Of a DNA stretch of 64,000 nt, positions 28,618-36,319 are shown piece after piece; position 1 is the first letter of the stretch, and every line of letters starts with the position of its first letter. The DNA is taken from assembly GCA_963662575.1 (NCBI GenBank), contig OY759723.1, positions 248,001 to 312,000 on the forward strand, given 5' to 3'. The notes beneath the pieces were generated by a model. The model was given only the letters and a program-made list of their open reading frames with translations. It was not told the DNA's origin and made no database searches. The position numbers and the translations under genes were made by a program. This stretch comes from Bin5 sp963662575. Lineage in GTDB: Bacteria; Chloroflexota; Anaerolineae; Caldilineales; Caldilineaceae.

Positions 28618-30282
28618 ATGTGTGCAGAACGTAAGGCCATCTACATCTCCGATCTGGACCGTTGTCAGCCTGGTACAGCCATATCAGACAAGGCTCGGCA
28701 TGGTCACTGGCGGGCGATCCCATACGAGGCGGAAGGCGTGTCCGGCACAATGGTTGTGGCCGGCATCGAGTGCAACGCACCTACAATCACCCTTCCTCTT
28801 GGCATGCAGGGATGGTATGCCATCCACCTGGGCATCTGGACGAACTGGGTGGACAGACAGGTGCGGGTCAAGCTGACAGATGATCCTTGTTTCACTACGA
28901 CTACGACGCTGTATCCGGACATAAAGAAGACCAACTTTTTTGCAAGCATCGGCGAGGTGTTTTGGAGATGCGCTGATCTGACAGGCCAGGAGCTGCACAT
29001 CGGGCAGCAGAGCGCCGGGACACCTTGGGCGGCCGGCATCGCCTATGTAAAACTGGAGCCTCTAACTCCAGAAGAGGTTGCTGCGATCGAGCAGGATCGG
29101 TCCGGAAGCGATACGAAGCGACTGATCGCTTACAACGATGCCTGGAGTGTTTTCGGTGAGCGAGCGCTGTACACGGAGGAGGATATCATCGAGGAGGTTG
29201 AACCTTTTCGCGATACGGACTTTCAGAAACTCCTGTGGGGTATCGGCTCGGGCAGCATGGTACAGTACCTTTCCGACGTCGGCGAACTTGCTGAGAAGAA
29301 GGACATGAGTGATTTCTCGCGGTATTGTGATCGCCAAGCAGCGGAAAGTTACCGCGCTCTGAAACTCAAGGGGATTGATCCCCTCAAGACGGTGATTGAC
29401 CATGCACACGAACTGGGTATCGAACTGCACGGCACTTACCGCGTCGGCGGCTGGGTCTTTCCGCCACCGGATGACATGGAGGACGAGTTCTTTCGTCAAC
29501 ATCCTGAATGGCGCTGTCTGGACCGGAATGGTCAGCCCACCGCCCGTCTGAGCTATGCCTTTGCGGGGGTCCAGGATTTTGTGATTTCGCTGTTCCGAGA
29601 GGTAGCAGAACGAGGCGCGGACGGCGTCAACATGGCCTTTATCCGCGGTCTGCCCTGTGTCCTCTACGATCCGCCTATTGTGGATGGTTTTCAAGAACAG
29701 TACGGACAGGATCCGCGTGCGCTTCCGGAGGATGATCCTCGTTGGTTAACCTACAAGGCGAGTTGGATGACTTCTTTCATGCGGGCGCTTCGCCAGGAGA
29801 TGGACCGGGTGGGCGAACGGCAAGGGAGGCATGTCCAAGTATCGGCATACGTTGTGAATAACTTGCCGCACAATCTTCAGCATGGCCTGGATGTGGCAGT
29901 CTGGGCCGAGGAAGGGTTGGTAGATTTCATCATTCCCAACCCCTGGCATGGCGAAAAGGATGTTGATGTTGCCTCCTTCGTCGAGGTTACGCGCGGAACC
30001 GGCTGTCAGGTTTACCCCGACATCCTGCCGCGGCGGATGTCGACGGAAGAGTACCGGCAGCGGGCAATGGACTGCTACGAAACAGGTGCCGACGGACTGG
30101 CATTTTGGGATACTAACAGCCGTTACCCCTTTTTGGATGAGTGGAGCATGATACGGCGCCTGGGGCACGAGGAGGCGTTGAGAGGTTGGGTGGCTGACGA
30201 GTGGCCGGCGTACCGGCTGATTCCGTTGCACAGCCTTGGGGGCCACCTTATGGACAAGTATTCGCCATACTGGTCTGCTTGA
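28618..30282 (+). CDS. Putative glycoside-hydrolase-like TIM-barrel protein with N-terminal beta domain (paralogue 2)
   Basis: The 554-residue protein starts at 28618 behind AAGGAGGAG. It has the same architecture as the upstream paralogue: a beta-rich N-terminal region, then a TIM-barrel-like region. Conserved landmarks are DHAHELGIELHGTYRVGG, FIRGLPCVLYDPPIV and GLVDFIIPNPWHG. It has no signal peptide, so a cytoplasmic role on imported oligosaccharide is likely. Its C-terminal 150 residues recur, decayed, at about 31683-32139, so the gene took part in a local duplication. Confidence 0.72.
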   Translation: MCAERKAIYISDLDRCQPGTAISDKARHGHWRAIPYEAEGVSGTMVVAGIECNAPTITLPLGMQGWYAIHLGIWTNWVDRQVRVKLTDDPCFTTTTTLYPDIKKTNFFASIGEVFWRCADLTGQELHIGQQSAGTPWAAGIAYVKLEPLTPEEVAAIEQDRSGSDTKRLIAYNDAWSVFGERALYTEEDIIEEVEPFRDTDFQKLLWGIGSGSMVQYLSDVGELAEKKDMSDFSRYCDRQAAESYRALKLKGIDPLKTVIDHAHELGIELHGTYRVGGWVFPPPDDMEDEFFRQHPEWRCLDRNGQPTARLSYAFAGVQDFVISLFREVAERGADGVNMAFIRGLPCVLYDPPIVDGFQEQYGQDPRALPEDDPRWLTYKASWMTSFMRALRQEMDRVGERQGRHVQVSAYVVNNLPHNLQHGLDVAVWAEEGLVDFIIPNPWHGEKDVDVASFVEVTRGTGCQVYPDILPRRMSTEEYRQRAMDCYETGADGLAFWDTNSRYPFLDEWSMIRRLGHEEALRGWVADEWPAYRLIPLHSLGGHLMDKYSPYWSA

Positions 30283-30362
30283 GTTGTGGCGGCGCAGGCG
30301 AGTGTAATTTCTTTTCCCAGCATTTGGGAGCGCATTGCGGTGCTCCCTCATTCAGTGACCCT

Positions 30363-30400
30363 CTGCATGAATGCAGTGACAATGCAGGGGGGTATACCCC
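30363..30400. promoter_or_regulatory. Two adjacent short palindromes upstream of Gfo/Idh paralogue 2
   Basis: CTGCAT-GA-ATGCAG (30363-30376) and GGGGTATACCCC (30389-30400) lie 137-174 bp upstream of the start codon at 30537. Each has dyad symmetry typical of repressor sites, but no regulator gene is nearby and the sites are not conserved upstream of paralogue 1. The rest of 30283-30536 is the duplicated leader. Confidence 0.3.
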
Positions 30401-30536
30401 TCAAGTAAGTCTCGCATTTGGCCGAGAGCTATAGGACTTCCCAACAGTCTGACTTACATTTTCCTTCCCACTATCGGTACGGGGCGGCAAGGTAATTCTT
30501 TTTGGCCTTGAGCTACCTCGATGGAGAAGCATTGCC

Positions 30537-31589
30537 ATGTTCGTGGACATGCAACCTGCCGACTATCAGCCCGTCCTGCCTTCGGGCCTGGGCTACGGTA
30601 TTGGGCTAGTTGGATGCGGCATCGTGGTCAGCGACTCGCAGGCGCCTGCCTACAAAGAGGCCGGCTACCGCGTCGTCGCTTGTTGCGACACAATAGAGGA
30701 GAGAGCACACAGCGCTGCAGCCAATTTCAGCAGCGCATTGGTCACAACCAGCTTGGAAGAACTGCTTTCGCATCCGGAGGTGCAGATTGTTGATCTGGCA
30801 GTACACCATCACCAACGCCTGCCTTTGATCGAGCAGATTGCCGCGGCAGGCAAGCACATTTTCTCTCAGAAGCCCCTGGCTCCGAGCTTGCGCGAGGCGG
30901 AGCGTATTGTTGAAATATGCCGCGACGCCGGGGTGACCCTGATGGTCAATCAGCAGGCGCGTTGGGCGCCCCCTCATCGGGCGCTAAAGTTCTTGGTCGA
31001 CAGCGGTGTGTTGGGTCACATCTACGCCTTTACTCACATCTTTCGGGCCTATCAGGACTATGGCTGGTATGCGGAGCGAGAGGACTTCAACATCGTTGAT
31101 CATGGCATCCACTATATTGATTTGAGCCGCTACTTTACCGGTTACACACCTTTGCGGGTGAAAGCGACAACCGCGACGGCGCCCGGCCAGAACGCGGTCT
31201 CCCCGATGATCTATACGATTCTCTTTGAGTACGAGCCTTCGTGCCAGGTCATGACGACACTCCACTTTAACAACATCGTTTCAGCACCCGCTCTACATGA
31301 TCAGTTTTGGTACTTGGATGGAACTCGCGGTAGCGCACTGCTCAGCGATCCCGCGGGGACGGCCAAGTTAAGCCTGTCGTTCAAGGATTCTCCTGAACAG
31401 GTACAGACTGTCGAAATTGCCGGCACATGGGAGTATGAAGGCTTTGCCGGTTCGATGGGGGAGATGTTGCTGGCCTTGGAGGAAGGGCGGGAGCCGGAGA
31501 GTTCGGGCCGCGATCACTTGGTGAGCTTACGGATGGCGTTTGCGGCGGTGGAGAGTGCGAATTCGGGTGAGAGTGTTGAATTGAGGTAG
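30537..31589 (+). CDS. Gfo/Idh/MocA family oxidoreductase (paralogue 2)
   Basis: A 350-residue NAD(P)-dependent oxidoreductase, alignable with the 19858-20913 product from first to last residue with few changes. The motifs are GLVGCGIVV for the cofactor, SQKPLAPSL with the catalytic Lys, and NIVDHGIHYIDLSRYF. The third Gly-position neighbour Asn of paralogue 1 is Ile here. A GGAGAA sits 12 bp before the ATG. The DNA around the catalytic region is almost identical between the copies while the ends differ more, which suggests recent duplication or gene conversion. Confidence 0.93.
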   Translation: MFVDMQPADYQPVLPSGLGYGIGLVGCGIVVSDSQAPAYKEAGYRVVACCDTIEERAHSAAANFSSALVTTSLEELLSHPEVQIVDLAVHHHQRLPLIEQIAAAGKHIFSQKPLAPSLREAERIVEICRDAGVTLMVNQQARWAPPHRALKFLVDSGVLGHIYAFTHIFRAYQDYGWYAEREDFNIVDHGIHYIDLSRYFTGYTPLRVKATTATAPGQNAVSPMIYTILFEYEPSCQVMTTLHFNNIVSAPALHDQFWYLDGTRGSALLSDPAGTAKLSLSFKDSPEQVQTVEIAGTWEYEGFAGSMGEMLLALEEGREPESSGRDHLVSLRMAFAAVESANSGESVELR

Positions 31590-31639
31590 TGGGAAGCTTG
31601 GTACACCCCCCGGAGAGCTGCCGACAGGAGCGTCAAGCG

Positions 31640-32139
31640 ATGCGGATATGCAGTGGTTTCTTTCACTGGTCTCAACACTGCGGCAGGGAAGACCTATCCA
31701 AGTTCCGGCGTATGTTGTGAATAACTTGCCGCACAGTCTTCAGTATGGCCAGGATGTGGCGGCTTGGGCCGAGGAAGGGTTGGTAGAATTCATCTTTCCC
31801 AACCCCTGGCATGGGGATGTTGATGTTGCCTCCTTGGTCAGGGTCACGCGCGGCACCGGCTGTCAGGTTTACGCCGACGTTCTGCCGCGACTTATGCCGG
31901 CGCAAACGTACCGGGAGCGGGCTTTAGACTGCTACGCAACCGGTGTCGACGGTCTGGCTTTCTAGGACACGAACAGCCGTTACCTTTATCTGGACGAATG
32001 GAGCATGATACGGCGCCTGGGGCATGAAGAGGAGTTGGGTGAGTGGGCCCCCGACGAGTGGCCTGCGTATCGGCAGATCCCTTTGCACAGTTTGGGCGGT
32101 CACCATATGGATAGTTATTCGCCTTACTGGTCTACCTGA
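31640..32139 (+). pseudogene. Chimeric pseudogene: start of the TIM-barrel isomerase joined to the C-terminal part of the hydrolase-like gene
   Basis: From ATG 31640 the sequence reads MRICSGFFHWSQHCGRED, matching the start of the 21455 gene. At about 31683 it switches, in a different frame, to a copy of the last 150 codons of the 28618 gene (VPAYVVNNLPHSLQYGQDVA and onward). An in-frame TAG at 31963-31965 replaces the Trp codon of the parent FWDTNSR. After it the match continues to SYSPYWST and a TGA at 32137-32139. A deletion between repeated modules explains the junction. No functional product is expected. Confidence 0.9.
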
Positions 32140-32266
32140 GCGGAGCCGGTGGGGCCAGCGTGTGTCGGGCGCGCTTTGAATGTTGGGCGGAGTGATTGGG
32201 TCGGCCAGTTGGCGGCCCATACCTGACATCGATCTCAGAATGTTTCTGCGTCAGCTTTTTCGGTGG

Positions 32267-33124
32267 TCACCATTTGTCAATAATGTGTTTCGCAATATTT
32301 ACGGCGATCCGGGCCCCCTTGGGATTGCTTGCCGCAAAAAACAGTTGAAACATTGGAGAGTTCTTAGAGTTCTTGAATTCTCTGCCCGAAGGAGCGACCT
32401 TCTCGAAAGTTGATTCAAGTCGATCTCGATAACGCTGAGCAATTTGGCTGCTATCACTTGATCGGATTTGCTCAGACTCATCATTGAAGAACTGCAAGGG
32501 TAACCTTGGCTGCGGAGAGTTACTGTAGAAGTCGTGCCAATGCCCACGACCTCCGAAAATCCGGTCGAGTTGATTCGACAGTTCCGCAGATGGCTCACTT
32601 TTTCTCGGCATCATCCTCGCAATCGCGCCCAGAGGGAACAATATCCAACAGTCTATCTTCTGGGTCCTTGCCATCCCTTCCACCATAGCCCAGGAGACTT
32701 CAGTCGCGAAGGGATCAAGAAACACTACAGCCCGTTCGTCGACGTGCAGGCTTCGGCAAAAAGCAGGCAACGCTATTTCGGCGTCCTTATTTAGCACCTC
32801 GATGGCGCGGCTCGGGTATTCCCCTTGCAGCTTCCTTAGCAGTTCATAGCGTTGGGAATCTTTCTCGATGAAAATGAGTCTATCAAAAGGCTTATCAGTA
32901 ATCTCCAGAGCGATTCGGGGCGAGCCTTTGTGCAACTCCCTAAAGTCATCATAGTCAGTAGTATACGCCGAGCCGGGGCGCCATGAACCTTCGCCGGCAA
33001 AGGCATCGACGTAAATGAGCCTGAATGGTTGATTCTTCAAGGCGGTAGTGTATGCGTCCAGGTACAGGCTGAGAATACGGAGCTTCTGTTGGGTCCAAGG
33101 GCCACCAAAAGATCTGTCAGTCAT
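32267..33124 (-). CDS. Three-Cys-motif partner protein (TcmP family)
   Basis: The 285-residue protein starts TDRSFGGPWTQQKLRILSLY and has the LIYVDAFAGEG motif near residue 36, the FIEKDSQRYELLRKL segment and the VVFLDPFATEVSW motif. These are characteristic of the TcmP family, which has a methyltransferase-like Rossmann core. Its start lies 9 bp after the stop of the three-Cys gene and the two are read as one unit. The biochemical role of the pair is unknown; it is often seen in mobile or phage-derived regions. Confidence 0.88.
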   Translation of the reverse strand: MTDRSFGGPWTQQKLRILSLYLDAYTTALKNQPFRLIYVDAFAGEGSWRPGSAYTTDYDDFRELHKGSPRIALEITDKPFDRLIFIEKDSQRYELLRKLQGEYPSRAIEVLNKDAEIALPAFCRSLHVDERAVVFLDPFATEVSWAMVEGMARTQKIDCWILFPLGAIARMMPRKSEPSAELSNQLDRIFGGRGHWHDFYSNSPQPRLPLQFFNDESEQIRSSDSSQIAQRYRDRLESTFEKVAPSGREFKNSKNSPMFQLFFAASNPKGARIAVNIAKHIIDKW

Positions 33125-33133
33125 ACCTATGAT

Positions 33134-33886
33134 CTACTCCATGAGTGGCATTTGACGCCAGTGCTTACTATCTATAGTTGCAGCTTCACCGCCGCGTTTG
33201 TTGCGCACACCCCCTAACTGTTTGAGAAAGAAGGCTACGCCAGAATTCACTGACTGATCACGGAGCGAACGCGCCCAATCCAGGTTCATAGCTCTAGCAC
33301 CGGCTCCGCTCTCGCCACCGACTATCACCCACTGCAAAACCCCTTTCTCGAGCCATGGGGTCAGGTCAAGCTGGTCCAGCAGAGGTTCTGCGGACACGAA
33401 ACGTATGGACGCAGGCAATCGACCTAAAACGGTCAGTCTGGGAGCGTATTTCTGACTCTCAACTGACGTGCCCATCCAGATGCGAACCGGCCAGCCGTCG
33501 GGAAAGTGTCGCTCATTTTCCTGCCACCAGGCGACTGCCCGGCCCGGCCGTTTTGTCAGAATTTGGAATATATGACCACTCCTTGCGGCCGCCTCCTGCA
33601 TCACCAGGAACATCTCAAGTACATATTCGAAGGGCACACTTGAATGAAAAACGTCCGACATGCTGTTGACAAAGACTCGGCGGGGCTTTTTCCAGGTCAG
33701 AGGAGCTTGGAGGCGCTCAGGCAGCAGGCGCACATCGTCCGGGCCGGTCTCGTAACCGCGCACATTCATTCCTTTCAGCCGGGGATAGAGAGTGTACATA
33801 TAGCAGTGGTCGCAGCCGGGCGACACACGGGTGCAGCCGGTTACCGGATTCCAGGTTTCATCTGTCCATTCAATAGAGGATGGCAT
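33134..33886 (-). CDS. Three-Cys-motif protein, phage Gp37/Gp68 family
   Basis: The 250-residue protein opens with SIEWTDETWNPVTGCTRVSP followed by GCDHCY. This is a Cys-x6-Cys-x2-Cys motif that likely binds an iron-sulfur cluster as in radical-SAM-like proteins. Other family landmarks are VFVNSMSDVFH, ILTKRPGRAVAWW, and WVIVGGESGAGARAM. It is the upstream partner of the TcmP gene. No phage structural genes are near. Substrate and function are unknown. Confidence 0.9.
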   Translation of the reverse strand: MPSSIEWTDETWNPVTGCTRVSPGCDHCYMYTLYPRLKGMNVRGYETGPDDVRLLPERLQAPLTWKKPRRVFVNSMSDVFHSSVPFEYVLEMFLVMQEAAARSGHIFQILTKRPGRAVAWWQENERHFPDGWPVRIWMGTSVESQKYAPRLTVLGRLPASIRFVSAEPLLDQLDLTPWLEKGVLQWVIVGGESGAGARAMNLDWARSLRDQSVNSGVAFFLKQLGGVRNKRGGEAATIDSKHWRQMPLME

Positions 33887-34126
33887 TCAAGGCTCCCTGT
33901 TGTAAGCATTGAAGCAAGTAGACTTCGGCCTGCTACGGGGCTTCTTATGGTACAAATGTTCTCATACTTTCCATTCCGTGTCAAATGAGCATATTCGTTA
34001 TGTGGGCACCTTGGGCAGCCGGTACGGCGGCAGCACGGGCAAGGGAGCCTTCTGCGACGGATAAATCGCCTGTGTGGGAGATGGTGAGGCTGGTGCGACC
34101 GGGGCAGATACTCGTTGGTAAGTGGA

Positions 34127-35023
34127 TTAGCCTTTGAGGCCGGTGAGGACGACGCCTTCGATGATGAAGCGCTGGACGGCGATGAAGAGGGCGAGGATAG
34201 GGATGATGGCGAGGCTGGCGCCGGCCATGATGACGCCGTACTGGTTCCAGAATTCGCCGACGAAGGTGGCGAGGCCGACGGTGATGACGTATTTGTCGTG
34301 ATCGGAGATGACGACGAGAGGCCAGAGAAAGTCGTTCCAGTTCCACATGAAGTAGAAGGCGATGAGGGTGAAGAGGGCAGCCTTAGAGAGAGGGATGATG
34401 ATGCGGTGGAAGATATACCACTCGCCGGCACCGTCGATGCGGGCGGCGTCGATCAGCTCGGTGGGAATGGTGTACATGAACTGCCGGAACATGAACATGG
34501 CATAGATGGTGAAGATTTCGGGCACGATCAGGGCGGTAAAAGTATCGGCCCAGCCGACTTGGACGGTCATAAGGTAGAGGGGGATCAGATAGACTTCAAA
34601 GGGGATGATCCAGGTGCTGAGCAGGAGGTAGAAGATGACGTCCCGGCCGCGGAAGACAAACTTGCCGAAGATATAGCCGAGGAGCGCGCTGGTGTAGATA
34701 TTGAGGATGGTTTTGATGACGCTGACGAAGGTTGTATTCCAGTAGAGCTGGCCCATGTTGGCGCGGTCGAAGACATCTATATAGTTGGCAACGGTGGGGT
34801 TGATAGGGAAAAGGCGGGGTGGGAATGAAACGGTTTCAGCCTGGGGTTTGAAGGAGGTGCTGATCATCCAGATAAAGGGGACGATCATAAGTATGGCGCC
34901 CGCGCCCAGGACAATGTAGTTTATCAGCAGGCCGCGGCGAAGACGCTGGAAATCGGTTGCGCCGCGGGTGAGAGACCGCGCATCGACCTGGCTTGGTACG
35001 CCAACAAAGTCTTGATTAGCCAT
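34127..35023 (-). CDS. Carbohydrate ABC transporter permease, MalG type (second sugar system)
   Basis: The 298-residue inner-membrane permease has a first helix near residues 34-56 (INYIVLGAGAILMIVPFIWM) and the coupling loop IDAARIDGAGEWYIFHRIIIPL. It lies 63 bp downstream of the MalF-type gene and is the last gene of this importer. The following 240 bp to the three-Cys gene contain no recognisable feature, and there is no ATPase gene in the cluster. Confidence 0.94.
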   Translation of the reverse strand: MANQDFVGVPSQVDARSLTRGATDFQRLRRGLLINYIVLGAGAILMIVPFIWMISTSFKPQAETVSFPPRLFPINPTVANYIDVFDRANMGQLYWNTTFVSVIKTILNIYTSALLGYIFGKFVFRGRDVIFYLLLSTWIIPFEVYLIPLYLMTVQVGWADTFTALIVPEIFTIYAMFMFRQFMYTIPTELIDAARIDGAGEWYIFHRIIIPLSKAALFTLIAFYFMWNWNDFLWPLVVISDHDKYVITVGLATFVGEFWNQYGVIMAGASLAIIPILALFIAVQRFIIEGVVLTGLKG

Positions 35024-35086
35024 GCGTTACTCCAGAAAAAGACCAGGGTAGAAAGGAAGTATGGCCGCGTTGGGTTTGAATTAGAC

Positions 35087-36004
35087 TCATAATTCCCAGT
35101 TGACTCGTTGCAGTCTGAACTGGACGAGAGTAAGGATGAGTACGATAGCGAAAAGGACGAAGGACATGCTGGCGGCCTGGCCCATGAACATGCGCTGGAA
35201 GGCGTAGTCGTAGATATGGAGGGCCAGCACCCTGGTGGAGTCGAGCGGGCCGCCGCCGGTCATCATGTAGATGGCCTGGAAGCCGCCGCTGAAGCCGCCG
35301 ATGACGCCGGTGATGAGAACGAATGAGACGACCGGTTTGAGCAGAGGCAGCGTAATTTTGAGGGCCAGTTGGATGCTGTTGGCCCCGTCGATTTCGGCGG
35401 CTTCGTAGTAGTCCTTGGGGATACCTTTCAGTCCGGCGAGATAGATGATGACGGTAAAGCCGATCCCGCCCCAGATTCCCATCACGATGATGCTGGGCAT
35501 GGCCCAGGTGGTGGACTGGAGCCAGGGGACAGGTTGGATGCCAATGAAGCTGAGGAGTTGATTGAGCAGGCCGAAACGGGTCTGCAGCATCCATTTCCAG
35601 ACGGTGGCGCTGGCGATGACGGAGGTCATCACAGGCAGAAAGTAGATCAGACGCAGGGGGATGCTGCCGCGCTTGATGGGGTTGAGGATGAGAGCGACGA
35701 TGAGGGAACTGAATGCGCCGAGAAAGGTGCCGGCGAAGGTGCGGTACATGGTGTTCCACATGACCTTGTAGAAGAGCGAATCCTTGGCCAGGATGGCGTA
35801 GTTGTCGAAGCCGACAAAGGGGGAGACGTTTCCGAAGAGGCTCCACTCGTGCATGCTGATGAAGAAGGAGAAGAAGATGGGGTAGAACTTGACGATCGCG
35901 TAGAAGATGATGGTGGGAATGAGGGCGATGATGATGAAGCGGTGCTCGGCGGCGCGGATCGAGGACCGGCGGCCTGCAAATTTCTGTACGATGGTTTGAA
36001 TCAT
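35087..36004 (-). CDS. Carbohydrate ABC transporter permease, MalF type (second sugar system)
   Basis: From ATG 36004, preceded by GGGAGG at 7 bp, the protein has 305 residues. An upstream in-frame extension to 36238 has no ribosome site and no permease-like sequence. The first helix is FIIIALIPTIIFYAIVKFYP and the coupling loop is YYEAAEIDGANSIQLALKIT. It follows the binding protein after a 15-bp stem-loop and pairs with the MalG-type gene. Confidence 0.94.
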   Translation of the reverse strand: MIQTIVQKFAGRRSSIRAAEHRFIIIALIPTIIFYAIVKFYPIFFSFFISMHEWSLFGNVSPFVGFDNYAILAKDSLFYKVMWNTMYRTFAGTFLGAFSSLIVALILNPIKRGSIPLRLIYFLPVMTSVIASATVWKWMLQTRFGLLNQLLSFIGIQPVPWLQSTTWAMPSIIVMGIWGGIGFTVIIYLAGLKGIPKDYYEAAEIDGANSIQLALKITLPLLKPVVSFVLITGVIGGFSGGFQAIYMMTGGGPLDSTRVLALHIYDYAFQRMFMGQAASMSFVLFAIVLILTLVQFRLQRVNWEL

Positions 36005-36243
36005 CACATCGCCTCCCACGGGGCGTCTGCGTTTTTGCGGCGAGGACCGGTGAAAGGGTCTTGCAAAGGGGTACGGGCGGCGCCGGTGCGAATTCGGGAG
36101 CGGGCGCGGAGCGCCGGACCTGATGCCGATCCCTTTAGCCTGCGAGAGCAGCGGCGCGGAAAACAGGTCTACTTCGTGGTCGCCCCGCCGGACCCCACTG
36201 GCCAGGCAGTACGGACTCTTGAACCAGCTTTGTATCACATATG

Positions 36244-36278
36244 GCGACTCCCACGCCTACATGAGGCGTGGGAGTCGC
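36244..36278. promoter_or_regulatory. Perfect 15-bp stem-loop between the binding-protein and MalF-type genes
   Basis: Bases 36244-36258 pair without mismatch with 36264-36278 around the loop ACATG. It lies about 42 bp downstream of the binding-protein stop on the minus strand. No T-run follows on that strand, so it is more likely an mRNA-stabilising or attenuating element than a full terminator. Confidence 0.75.
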
Positions 36279-36319
36279 TCCTTCGACAGACTGCTTGCTT
36301 TACAAGCCAGCCGACGGGT

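Noticed and set aside
32267..33886. Prophage remnant, suggested by the Gp37/Gp68 gene
   Set aside because: No other phage genes, integrase or attachment repeats are seen nearby.
36005..36238. N-terminal extension of the MalF-type permease
   Set aside because: No ribosome site or permease-like sequence; ATG at 36004 follows GGGAGG with good spacing.
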